Shown here: positions 35,609-44,172 of the stretch, in pieces
Layout of the letters: each line of letters starts with the position of its first letter
Position numbering within the stretch: position 1 is the first letter of the stretch
Assembly (NCBI RefSeq): GCF_007744255.1
Contig: NZ_CP036267.1
Coordinates: forward strand, 1,657,541 to 1,721,540
Length of the DNA stretch: 64,000 bases
Reading direction: 5' to 3'
From: Thalassoglobus polymorphus
GTDB lineage: Bacteria; Planctomycetota; Planctomycetia; Planctomycetales; Planctomycetaceae
Translations under genes and position numbers: made by a program
Notes under the pieces: model-generated
What the model was told of the DNA's origin: nothing
The model's database searches: none
What the model saw: only the letters and a program-made list of their open reading frames with translations

Positions 35609-38248
35609 TCACATGCTTGCGAACGTGAACTCTTCGTTCTGGCTATCAACTTTAATCGTTGAGCCTTCGGGGAATTCGCCGCTTAAGATGGCATTCGCCA
35701 GTGAGTTTTGCAAACGATTCTGAATCACACGCTTCAGTGGACGGGCTCCGTATGTTGGATCGTAACCTTCGTTGGCAATGAGCATTTTCGCATCTTCTGA
35801 CACTTCCAGTTCATAGCCATGCTCGCGCATCTGAGCAGCGAGGCGACCAATTTGAAGCTCGACAATCTTACGGATTTCGGTTCTCTGAAGCGGTTGGAAA
35901 ACAATCACTTCATCCACACGGTTCAGGAATTCCGGCCGGAAGTGCTGCTTCAGGGAACCCAGGCAGGTTTCGCGAATCTTCTCTTCTTCTCCCTGTTCGG
36001 AAAGTTCAAGAATCGCTTGTGAGCCGATATTGGATGTCATCACCACAATCGTATTGGTGAAGTCGACCGTTCTCCCCTGCCCGTCTGTCAGGCGACCATC
36101 GTCAAGGAGTTGCAGCAAGACATTGAAAACATCCCGGTGCGCCTTCTCGATTTCATCCAACAGAATGACCGAATAGGGCTGACGCCGCACTGCTTCGGTA
36201 AGTCGTCCCCCCTCTTCATATCCGACATATCCAGGAGGGGCTCCAATCAGTCGAGCCACAGAATGCTGCTCCATGAACTCGCTCATGTCGATGCGGACCA
36301 TATTCCGTTCGTCATCGAAGAGGAACTCAGCGAGAGCTTTACACAACTCCGTTTTTCCGACACCTGTTGGTCCCAGGAAAATGAACGATCCAATCGGACG
36401 ATTCTTGTCCTGCATTCCCGATCGTGAACGGCGGACCGCATTGGCAACCGCCGAGACAGCTTCGGACTGATTGATCATTCGCTGATGGATCAAGTCTTCC
36501 ATTTGCAGGAGCTTTTGTCGTTCTGTCTGTAGCATCCTGCTGACCGGGACTCCCGTCCAAGCTGAGACAACCAGCGCAATTTCTTCGGGGCCGACTTCGG
36601 TTCGAAGAAGTTTCGGCTTCGCATCGTCATCTGGAGACTCATCCACAAGTTCGACTTCTTGTTCGTCGACCTGTTTGCGGAGTGCCTTACGTTGGCGGTC
36701 TAACTCGTATAACCTCTGGTAGTCTGCCTCATCGACCAACTGGCCGCTCGATTGCTGGTCGCGGACGGTCGCTTCGAGTTGTCCGTACTCGAGATCGAAT
36801 TTTTCAAGCTCTTCACGAACGTTGGCGACATCGCCCAGCCCAAGTTTTTCGGATTCCCATTGCTCTTTCAAGCTGGCTAGCTTTTGCTTGAGTGACTGGG
36901 TTTCTTCGTTGATTTCTGCGAGTTCCTTCTCCACGCTCTCGCCAGATTCTTCCGTGAGTTGCCGACTGGCAAGCTCCAGGCGAGTCAGTCTTCGCTGGAT
37001 TTCGTCGATCTCAGTCGGGACTGAATTCAACTCCATCGAGACCCGTGAGGCAGCTTCGTCGACTAAGTCGATCGCCTTGTCGGGCAGGAATCGATCATTG
37101 ATATAGCGGTCTGAAAGTGTCGCAGCTGCTTCGAGTGCAGCATCGCGGATCTTGATTCCGTGGTGTTTCTCGTAACGCTCTTTCAGTCCTCGCAGGATTC
37201 CAATCGTATCTTCGACAGAAGGTTCGTTGACCTGGACCGGTTGGAAGCGTCGCTCGAGTGCTGCGTCTTTTTCGATGTACTTACGATACTCATCGATTGT
37301 GGTCGCTCCGATACAGTGGAGTTCACCGCGAGCCAATGCTGGTTTGAGAAGGTTCGAAGCGTCCATCGCTCCATCGGTTTTTCCGGCTCCGACGACAGTA
37401 TGCAATTCGTCGATGAACAGGACGACCTGACCGCTCGCTTGTTCAACTTCTTTGAGGACAGCTTTCAAGCGGTCTTCGAATTCCCCCCGATACTTTGCAC
37501 CGGCGATCAAGGCCCCCATGTCAAGAGCGACGACACGCTTGTCCTTCAAGCTTTGCGGAACATCTCCGAGGACAATTCGGTGTGCCAGACCTTCGACGAT
37601 TGCAGTTTTTCCGACACCCGGTTCACCGATCAGGACCGGATTGTTTTTTCTTCGGCGAGCCAGAACTTGTACGACGCGACGAATTTCGCCGTCACGACCG
37701 ATGACTGGGTCGATCTTTCCTTGTCGAGCCATTTCGACAAGATCTTTCCCGTACTTTTCGAGAGCTTGGTATTTGTCTTCTGGATGCTGGTCAGTCACCT
37801 GATGCCCGCCGCGAACTGACTTCATTGCTTCCAGCAAATCTTTCGTTTCGACACCGTTCAGGTGCAACATCCGCTTCGCTGCGCTCTCAACTTTTGTGAG
37901 AGCAAGGAAAAGATGCTCGGTCGAAACGTATTGATCCTGCATCGACGAGGCTGTCTTTTGAGCGTCCTCGAAGAGTTGAACAGATTCCGGTGACGGCCCG
38001 ATTTCGAGGTTCGAACCGCTCGACGACGGAAGCCGGTCGAGTTCGCTGTCGACCATGGTTTGGATCTGGGAGGCGTTGGCTCCCATTTTTTCCAGAATTG
38101 CTCGCGGAATCCCATCGGACTCTGCCAGCAGCGCCTTCAGAAAATGTAAAGGGGTCAGCTGTCGATGCCCTTTTTCTTGAGCGAACGAGTGCGCGTTCTG
38201 GACAGCTTCCTGCGTTTTAGTTGTGAATTGATCGAGTCGAATAGCCAT
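35609..38248 (-). CDS. clpB: ATP-dependent chaperone ClpB
   Basis: An 879-residue Hsp100 disaggregase that works with DnaK/DnaJ/GrpE to rescue aggregated proteins. Start ATG 38248 follows AAAGGAG. The N-terminal Clp repeat domain begins [19 protein letters not shown]1 has Walker [10 protein letters not shown] and Walker [11 protein letters not shown] with pore loop [14 protein letters not shown] long coiled M-domain (about 410-540: [15 protein letters not shown] to [11 protein letters not shown]) distinguishes it from ClpA/ClpC. AAA2 has [20 protein letters not shown] and the GYVGYEEGG pore loop. The protein is full length. Its upstream region carries a sigma70-like promoter and two inverted repeats. 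Confidence 0.97.
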   Translation of the reverse strand: MAIRLDQFTTKTQEAVQNAHSFAQEKGHRQLTPLHFLKALLAESDGIPRAILEKMGANASQIQTMVDSELDRLPSSSGSNLEIGPSPESVQLFEDAQKTASSMQDQYVSTEHLFLALTKVESAAKRMLHLNGVETKDLLEAMKSVRGGHQVTDQHPEDKYQALEKYGKDLVEMARQGKIDPVIGRDGEIRRVVQVLARRRKNNPVLIGEPGVGKTAIVEGLAHRIVLGDVPQSLKDKRVVALDMGALIAGAKYRGEFEDRLKAVLKEVEQASGQVVLFIDELHTVVGAGKTDGAMDASNLLKPALARGELHCIGATTIDEYRKYIEKDAALERRFQPVQVNEPSVEDTIGILRGLKERYEKHHGIKIRDAALEAAATLSDRYINDRFLPDKAIDLVDEAASRVSMELNSVPTEIDEIQRRLTRLELASRQLTEESGESVEKELAEINEETQSLKQKLASLKEQWESEKLGLGDVANVREELEKFDLEYGQLEATVRDQQSSGQLVDEADYQRLYELDRQRKALRKQVDEQEVELVDESPDDDAKPKLLRTEVGPEEIALVVSAWTGVPVSRMLQTERQKLLQMEDLIHQRMINQSEAVSAVANAVRRSRSGMQDKNRPIGSFIFLGPTGVGKTELCKALAEFLFDDERNMVRIDMSEFMEQHSVARLIGAPPGYVGYEEGGRLTEAVRRQPYSVILLDEIEKAHRDVFNVLLQLLDDGRLTDGQGRTVDFTNTIVVMTSNIGSQAILELSEQGEEEKIRETCLGSLKQHFRPEFLNRVDEVIVFQPLQRTEIRKIVELQIGRLAAQMREHGYELEVSEDAKMLIANEGYDPTYGARPLKRVIQNRLQNSLANAILSGEFPEGSTIKVDSQNEEFTFASM

Positions 38249-38325
38249 AGAATTGATCTCCTTTCGTGAGAGGTGAGATCATTCAGCAATCGCCGTTCCT
38301 GAAAACTGATTAATCCGTAAAGTGA

Positions 38326-38353
38326 ATCATAACAGTCATTTAGAGTCAGGCAA
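38326..38353 (-). promoter_or_regulatory. Predicted sigma70-type promoter of clpB
   Basis: On the minus strand TTGCCT (-35) and TATGAT (-10) are separated by 16 bp, about 80 bp upstream of the clpB start codon. It is a visual match; transcription start unknown. Confidence 0.5.
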
Positions 38354-38363
38354 CTCTCTTGGC

Positions 38364-38424
38364 GTGTGCCATAATGGCACACTTTGCGTGCGGGCTCAAG
38401 CAGGTGTTTGGTGCCATAGTGGCA
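38364..38424. promoter_or_regulatory. Two TGCCA-N3-TGGCA inverted repeats upstream of clpB
   Basis: Site 1 is GTGTGCCA-TAA-TGGCACAC (38364-38382), an 8-bp perfect inverted repeat 10 bp upstream of the predicted -35 box. Site 2 is TGCCA-TAG-TGGCA (38412-38424). The sites are about 45 bp apart centre to centre, close to four helical turns. They do not match CIRCE or HspR/HAIR. They look like an operator pair for an unidentified dimeric regulator, plausibly of the heat-shock response. Confidence 0.6.
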
Positions 38425-38484
38425 GCTTTTGTGCTTTAGCCGCGCTTTGTTGGTGTGCGACACAGAGCTATTGCGAAACTACCA

Positions 38485-40452
38485 TCAGTTGTTCGTGTTC
38501 ATCTGTGCGGCTGCGAGACTGAATAGTGCTCCTTCGAGCAGGTAGCGTTGGGTGAATGCAGCAATGGCTTCACCCGCAGTGTATTGCAGCATCAGGATGT
38601 CGCCCGGTTGGACCAGGATGTTTTCCTCCTGGTATCGCATCGCTTTGTGGAGGTCGACTTCCACAGTGATCCGCTGACCGGTTGGTAATGTGCGGAGAAT
38701 GATGACGCGGCTGGCACCGATGGAGACGTCGCGATTTAATGCAGAAACGCCACCGATGGACCGCGAATTCCCACCACCGCCGGAGTTCCGACCTTCTGCA
38801 ATGGAGATCGCTTCGAGGACTCCCAGATCGTATTCACGCGGGAGAGTATACTGCCCTCCCCCGAGAAGTCCGCCAGTATAGAAAACGTCTGTTTCGCGGG
38901 ATTCGATGAAGACAATGTCTCCATCTTCCAGCGTGATCATCTCTTCGCTGATGTTGGGCATTTCTCCATCAGCCAGTCGAATCGGAATTCGAATAACGTT
39001 GGGATTGTCGATAGTCGGATCGAATTGCTGGAGCGCTGTCGACCAGTGAAGGCTGTCATCCGGGATCGGCTCTAAAACATTTGAGTTGGCTGGAACTGGA
39101 AGTGGAATCCTCGTTGCCCCAGCAGGCTGAACTTGTTGATGTTCAGGATTTGGAAACGCTGCTTGAGCCGGTGAAGTCTGGCTCTGCGACACGTTCGTTT
39201 GAGGCGTCGCGTGCGGCAGTTGGCGCCCATATGGATGTGCTGCCTGTGACATGTTGTGCGGTACTGGATAACCACCTGCCGAACGGTTCATTTGCGGCTG
39301 AGTGGCTTGGGAAGCTTGCGCCCCATTAGGTTTCGCCCCATGTTGATAGGAATATGGGGAGTGCTGAGCCCCTCCAACATTGGCGAACGAATGCCCCACA
39401 GTGCGGACCCCAGTAGAATGGCCCCCAACAGAATGGATGTTGTACGGGGCGGCGTTGCTTTCATTCCCTCCGATGCGGTAGTCCGCAGTCATCAGCCTCG
39501 ACTGCGGCGCATGATTCGTTGCACTTGCAAGCTGGACACTCCGTTGATTTTGATTTTTGGAATGATTGCCAAGGCCGCCTTGATACTGGCTTGGAACTTG
39601 CTGTTGCGGAGGGAGCGAAGGAGTGTATTGGGAAGGTGGGCAGTGTGGGTTTGTTGCCGGATTTCCAGTGCCGAAATTTTGGTTTCGGCGTCGAATGATG
39701 TAGATTGTATTCTCGGCATCGAGTCCGGGGAGTCCGTCGACCCCTTCTACAGTCGCCAGTGCATGCAGAACATCATTTTCGTAAGCATTCAATGTGACGA
39801 TTCGGGCTGTCCCACGTTTCGACACACCAATGTTGATCGTTCCAGCTTCTCCGCCACTGGCCAGTTCGTTTCCAGTTTCCTGTCGAACAACGAGGACACG
39901 ATGGACCCGAGGTCTTTGCAGGCTGACCAGAATCATGGCTTCTTCAGGTTTCAGAATATCGAAGTCTTCGGTGTACGTTCTGCGGACCGCTTCTTCGACC
40001 TCAGCGAGCGTCATTTGGTTGACATTGATCGGAGGAATTTGCGGGAGCGAAATTGTGTTGTCATCACGGACCGTGATGGGATATCCAATCGTTGGAGCAT
40101 CGTCCGGGGTGTACGGTTGGTTGATCGGAGGCTCGACACCGACTTGCCGAACTTCAGTATCCTTGCGCCCAAGAACACCGGGGATATAGATTGACAGAAC
40201 ATCACCAGCGGCGACGCGGTGCTGAGCAGGCGGCGTTTGCACAAGCAAGCTGGGGTTGATGGTCCGCTTGCCGTTGCGGCGCGGGCCTTCAAACTCATCC
40301 GGCAGATACGAGGCTGGGACTCCGCGGACTGGATGGAGAATGGAACAGCCAGTGGAGCAGGTGAGGACCATGCCGATCAGGACAAGTTGCAGTGGGCGAA
40401 GCCACTTACCAGTTCTGAGTGGGCGACCAACGATGTTCGCAGAATTATTCAT
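38485..40452 (-). CDS. Polysaccharide biosynthesis/export (Wza-like) outer-membrane lipoprotein
   Basis: A 655-residue lipoprotein from ATG 40452, preceded by AAGGTGAG. The open frame continues upstream to 40713 but only through repeats C2 and A4, so that extension is rejected. Cys36 in VLTCSTGC is the lipidation site. The Poly_export domain follows (about 70-170: HRVAAGDVLSIYIPGVLG, TLAEVEEAVRRTY, ILVSLQRPRVHRVLVV), with an SLBB-like region to about 255. A long Gln/Pro/Asn/His-rich low-complexity linker (about 265-465) follows, then a second SLBB domain (ITLEDGDIVFIESRETDVFYTGGLLGGGQYTLP to GDILMLQYTAGEAIAAFTQRYL). The ~200-residue linker is far longer than in Wza. The protein would form or support an export channel for a surface polysaccharide; no glycosyltransferases are adjacent. 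Confidence 0.88.
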   Translation of the reverse strand: MNNSANIVGRPLRTGKWLRPLQLVLIGMVLTCSTGCSILHPVRGVPASYLPDEFEGPRRNGKRTINPSLLVQTPPAQHRVAAGDVLSIYIPGVLGRKDTEVRQVGVEPPINQPYTPDDAPTIGYPITVRDDNTISLPQIPPINVNQMTLAEVEEAVRRTYTEDFDILKPEEAMILVSLQRPRVHRVLVVRQETGNELASGGEAGTINIGVSKRGTARIVTLNAYENDVLHALATVEGVDGLPGLDAENTIYIIRRRNQNFGTGNPATNPHCPPSQYTPSLPPQQQVPSQYQGGLGNHSKNQNQRSVQLASATNHAPQSRLMTADYRIGGNESNAAPYNIHSVGGHSTGVRTVGHSFANVGGAQHSPYSYQHGAKPNGAQASQATQPQMNRSAGGYPVPHNMSQAAHPYGRQLPHATPQTNVSQSQTSPAQAAFPNPEHQQVQPAGATRIPLPVPANSNVLEPIPDDSLHWSTALQQFDPTIDNPNVIRIPIRLADGEMPNISEEMITLEDGDIVFIESRETDVFYTGGLLGGGQYTLPREYDLGVLEAISIAEGRNSGGGGNSRSIGGVSALNRDVSIGASRVIILRTLPTGQRITVEVDLHKAMRYQEENILVQPGDILMLQYTAGEAIAAFTQRYLLEGALFSLAAAQMNTNN

Positions 40453-40481
40453 CTCACCTTCCGTGGCGGTGTTGTGATGCA

Positions 40482-40585
40482 TAGAACACTTTTGTGTTTC
40501 CTGTGTCCGCGCAGAGTGCTGTGCTTGTTCTGGGGCACTCGTTTTCACGTGACAGAATGCGTACATCATTTCCGAAAATGTTCTA
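40482..40585 (+). repeat. MITE-like element, family C, copy C2
   Basis: 104 bp, TAGAACACTTTTGTGTTTCC to CCGAAAATGTTCTA, with matched TAGAACA/TGTTCTA ends. Its right TA (40584-40585) is also the left TA of copy A4. Confidence 0.8.
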
Positions 40586-40687
40586 GAGCAGTTTGCTCTA
40601 CCATGACCCCGTGAAGAACGCGTTTCTCTAATAAAATTGCTGTTCGCCACGTGGCAGAACCTGAACACCAATTCGAAAGATGCTCTA
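40584..40687 (-). repeat. MITE-like element, family A, copy A4
   Basis: 104 bp with intact ends TAGAGCA/TGCTCTA; family A body on the minus strand. It is joined directly to C2 through a shared TA. Confidence 0.85.
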
Positions 40688-40712
40688 GGAATTTTGATTT
40701 TCTGTTGTTTCA

Positions 40713-41195
40713 TCAGTAGTACGTCGACGGCGGAGTGAATTCAGTTCGGCATGCATGGCAAGACCCAGAGGCAACGTCGAGGAATCGCTGTGAACCAATA
40801 TTCAAGGCGACTTGCGAACCTGCAGCGTACCCTGCAAACCATTGGTCAGCCCTTGCATGCCCATTGCATGTGCGGTTTTTCTCTTTCCAGTAAGCCTTTG
40901 GAGGCAATGGCGGGACTTCCCCTGAAGCTCCCATTGCCACATCCTCGAATGCTTGCCGGAAACCTGATTTGAAGTCGCGTGAATGAACACCACGAGGCAT
41001 GTTTTTGTTTGCCAGGCTGTGAGCGACTTGCTTTGTTTTCCATTTGTCCGGCCCCACGCAAACTTTTACGCCTTTCCCAAACATTCCAGTACTATGATGG
41101 GGCTGAATCTGCTTCGTATCACAAGATTCACCTGACCAACCTGCCGTGTGGCAGCCAGTCAAGAACAGGCTTAAAATGCAGAGGAGTTTTCTCAT
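40713..41195 (-). CDS. Hypothetical lipoprotein next to polysaccharide-export gene
   Basis: A 160-residue protein from ATG 41195; the frame extends upstream to 41612 without a ribosome site or recognisable coding. MRKLLCILSLFLTGC is a lipoprotein signal (Cys15). The mature part is basic and Trp/Cys-rich: DFKSGFRQAFEDVAMGASGEVPPLPPKAYWKEKNRTC followed by ADQWFAGYAAGSQVAL. This helix-PPLPP-YW-helix plan is one I associate with small planctomycete lipoproteins encoded beside export proteins, though I cannot name a family. It is upstream of the Wza-like gene on the same strand, but the C2-A4 repeats separate them. Confidence 0.72.
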   Translation of the reverse strand: MRKLLCILSLFLTGCHTAGWSGESCDTKQIQPHHSTGMFGKGVKVCVGPDKWKTKQVAHSLANKNMPRGVHSRDFKSGFRQAFEDVAMGASGEVPPLPPKAYWKEKNRTCNGHARADQWFAGYAAGSQVALNIGSQRFLDVASGSCHACRTEFTPPSTYY

Positions 41196-41616
41196 AGGTC
41201 GAACATCTTTGGGTGAAACCGTGGACGATTTCCTTTTTACGAGGACGTCCTCTCGCTTATCGTCACGCAATTTCGGCAACATCAAAGGAACCAACAACTC
41301 CCTTACGACCGACTTGATGCACACAAATGCCCTGCCCTGCCTATTTGTTGCGTCTTTCCTATTTTGGAGGTTTGAGGCAGAGGCAAGGGAGATTTCCGCA
41401 GAACGCAGACCTGGTGAAGGGAGAGCTTCTTTCGAATTCGATGTTGTGTTGAAACGGCAAAATGTGCCATAACATGTTGCCGTGATTGGCAATAGCGGCT
41501 CAATCTGTGACCTCGGGGAACAGGGTTTCTCTTGACCAGCGGAGACCGTACAACCACGAATTTGGAGTCGTTCAAAGACTTGGAACTGGCTTCTCACCGA
41601 TGCCAGCCACAAGGTG
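41196..41616. other. Divergent intergenic region
   Basis: About 420 bp between the lipoprotein gene and the pseudokinase gene, containing presumably both promoters. Long antisense and same-strand frames here look like chance. No repeats, hairpins or promoter matches found. Confidence 0.4.
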
Positions 41617-43938
41617 ATGGACAGACGAAATGCAGCACTTAACCAGAGAGTTCCACGGATGGAGCCCCCCTCGGCAGAATTGATTCAGGCATTGCAGACG
41701 CTGAAGATCGCGAATGACCGTGAGCTTCAAAAGTGCCGGACGCGCGTACGGAGACTCTCTCAAGGCTTACCCGCTTTCGACTCTGTCTGGATTGATGCGC
41801 TCGTTCATGTCGGGGTGATGACACAGTTTCAGGCCCGATATTTTGAGCAAAAGCGATGGCATGAGCTTCAGCTGACGGAATCGCTGGTCCTGCGAGATCA
41901 GGTTCACTTCGATCCCGTGATGCCGGTGTTTTTAGCGGTCGATGTGGAGTCGAATACTCGTTGCATGGTGACGCGATGCGGCGTTGACCGAGCTGATTTC
42001 GAAGCTGTGTCAGTTCGTCTGAGAACTCTTCGTCAAGTCAGAAGTGACGTCCCCTCGACTGGCACATTTCTCCTGGATCCAGACAAGCGATTCGTTGCTC
42101 AATCAAGACCTGCGATTGAAGGAGAATCTTTAGAACGGCTACTCATACGTCGTGGACGGTTCCCTGAGGCGGTTGTTCGGTCGATCGCGGTTGGAGTCTG
42201 CGATTATTTTGAACAGAATGGAGAAACGCACTTACATGGAGACCTGAGGCTGTCGAATCTCTGGCTCACAGCATCCGGACGGCTGGAGTTGTTAAATGCC
42301 GGGCTGTTCAATCTCGTTTCTCCCAGCCCGACGATTCATACAAAGATCCCGATTGATGCTTACAACGGGATTGCCCCGGAACGGTTAGAGGCTGGCAAAG
42401 GAGTGAGTGTTTCAACTGAAATGTATGCATTCGGGTGTCTGCTCTGGCAACTTCTTGCCGGACGCCCTCCACACGCATTGGCTGATCCCCTTGCGAAACT
42501 TGCTGCTCACCGCCAAAAGGCGATTCGAGATATCCGCGAACTTGCCCCGGATGTCTCTGATGAGTTTGCTGAATTCATTGCGAAGCTGACCCAACGGCAA
42601 CCTCTGAAACGCCCGAAACGCTGGGCTGATGCAAGCAGCATGATTTCTGGAACGACGAAAACGCCACAAGCCAGACTGAAATCATTCCTGCATTCCTTTG
42701 AATCTGCCGCTCCCCGGAGTCTCGGCCAGAGTCGTGAAAAGTCTCCGGTTCCGTACGCGAAGATCTCGCTCACGCTGGGCTTGACCATCATTGCGTCGAT
42801 TCTGTTCTGGAATCGCGACCAGTTCAATCTCCCTGCCCTTTCGCAAGTCGGAGCGACGACTCAACCTATCGCACCTGAAGATTTCAAGCCTCTCGTCCCG
42901 CTACAAACGCCAACCTTGGAGAAGTCCGAAGAAATCAAGACTGCCGAAATCAGTCTCACCCAAAAAGCACTTCCGGCTCTGCCGGTCCCGGATCAGGAAG
43001 GCGTTGTGCTGCTTGATCATCCCGGACCTTTTCGGACAACTTCATTGCATGTCGACGATGTTCTCATCATTCGCGGGCAGGCGGGCATCCGTCCGACGAT
43101 TCGAGTAGAAGATAATAGTGCAATCCTCGAAGCGAAAACCGTTTCTATCGAGAACGTCCAGCTTGAATTCATACGGAGTGATCAACAGCAAGGAGCGTCT
43201 CATTCGGTTCTTCAAGTCGTGGCAGATGAGTTTCGATTCAGCCAATCTCTTATCGCGGGGTCTGAAGAGGCGTCGAATCAATCTTTGCTCAGTTGGAGAG
43301 CGAACGGAGCGGATACGATGGCTTCGGGACGACTCCTTGTTTCGAACATCATCGTGAAGTCTCGGCGACCACTCATTGAGTCAACGACGCCTCTTACGAC
43401 GGCACTCTTCGACAATGTGCTACAGCGTTTGAATGGACCTCTCCTCTTCCTGCACGGAGGAGTTCATGCCGGCCTGCGGGTTCCCGTAGTTCTGAATCAC
43501 TGCTCGATGGTTGAGCCTGGACCGGTCGTCACTGTTGATCGGCTTGGCGAGACCGCCAGCTCTGGGCTGCTCTCTCTGCAGGGGAAGGAATCGCTGCTGA
43601 AGACGTCTGGAAATGTGCCCTTGATCGGGTTTCATGGGGGCAAGCTTAGTGAGACATGGTCAGACCATGTTGAAGTTGCTGCTCAGGGCCTGATCGTTCC
43701 GCAAGCTGGCAAACTCTTCGGGCATCGAACTGGGCCACAAGAATCTTGGAGCGAGCTCGCCAGCCAGTTTGTTCGAGTCGATGGTTTGCTTTCTGGAGAG
43801 TTTCATTTCACTGAACCAGTAACCGAGAGCGAAGAGCTGCTGCCCGTTCCACAGGCGGTTATTAACCACCTTCCGGTTCGTCTTTCAAGTGAGAATCCCG
43901 GGTTCAATTTCGAGCGGTTTGAGGCCTCGCTGAATTGA
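41617..43938 (+). CDS. Membrane pseudokinase with beta-helix-like C-terminal domain
   Basis: A 773-residue protein; ATG 41617 and ATG 41659 (MEPPSAEL) are both possible starts. Residues about 100-345 follow a Ser/Thr kinase fold, with ETHLHGDLRLSNLWL (catalytic-loop Asp and Asn kept, HRD Arg replaced by Gly), GIAPERL (APE motif) and YAFGCLLWQLLAGRPPH. The DFG Asp is lost (LLNAGLF) and no clear ATP-binding VAIK lysine is present, so catalysis is unlikely. One transmembrane helix (SLTLGLTIIASILFW, near 385-399) leads to about 370 residues outside the membrane, of repeated short strands (DDVLIIRGQAGIRPTIRV, AKTVSIENVQLEF, VADEFRFSQSLIAG), like right-handed beta-helix or polymorphic outer-membrane passenger domains. 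It may sense or scaffold at the envelope. The neighbouring gyrA is unrelated. Confidence 0.8.
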   Translation: MDRRNAALNQRVPRMEPPSAELIQALQTLKIANDRELQKCRTRVRRLSQGLPAFDSVWIDALVHVGVMTQFQARYFEQKRWHELQLTESLVLRDQVHFDPVMPVFLAVDVESNTRCMVTRCGVDRADFEAVSVRLRTLRQVRSDVPSTGTFLLDPDKRFVAQSRPAIEGESLERLLIRRGRFPEAVVRSIAVGVCDYFEQNGETHLHGDLRLSNLWLTASGRLELLNAGLFNLVSPSPTIHTKIPIDAYNGIAPERLEAGKGVSVSTEMYAFGCLLWQLLAGRPPHALADPLAKLAAHRQKAIRDIRELAPDVSDEFAEFIAKLTQRQPLKRPKRWADASSMISGTTKTPQARLKSFLHSFESAAPRSLGQSREKSPVPYAKISLTLGLTIIASILFWNRDQFNLPALSQVGATTQPIAPEDFKPLVPLQTPTLEKSEEIKTAEISLTQKALPALPVPDQEGVVLLDHPGPFRTTSLHVDDVLIIRGQAGIRPTIRVEDNSAILEAKTVSIENVQLEFIRSDQQQGASHSVLQVVADEFRFSQSLIAGSEEASNQSLLSWRANGADTMASGRLLVSNIIVKSRRPLIESTTPLTTALFDNVLQRLNGPLLFLHGGVHAGLRVPVVLNHCSMVEPGPVVTVDRLGETASSGLLSLQGKESLLKTSGNVPLIGFHGGKLSETWSDHVEVAAQGLIVPQAGKLFGHRTGPQESWSELASQFVRVDGLLSGEFHFTEPVTESEELLPVPQAVINHLPVRLSSENPGFNFERFEASLN

Positions 43939-44172
43939 CTCTAAGTCTGTCCCTGAAAATCACTTGCGATTTTCGGGAACGGCTCTGTTCTTGATTGTCG
44001 GGGCCAGCGAATTCGACTACAATTGTCATTGCAGAAATGATCTATCGCGACGTGTTGCAAGTTGTTTATCTGAAAGAGCTTGTGACGTCTCCGGGAGTCT
44101 GGTGGAAGACCGGGTTTCATCGTTGTTCGTCGTCGCACAAGTTTTTCAAGACAATGCCAGGAGCAGATATCC

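Noticed and set aside
38375-38390. Possible sigma54 promoter (TGGCAC...TTGC)
   Set aside because: The GG-GC spacing is 8 instead of 10 and the orientation is away from clpB.
39256-40194. A 312-residue plus-strand frame opposite the Wza-like gene
   Set aside because: It is antisense to a well-supported coding region with low-complexity codons.
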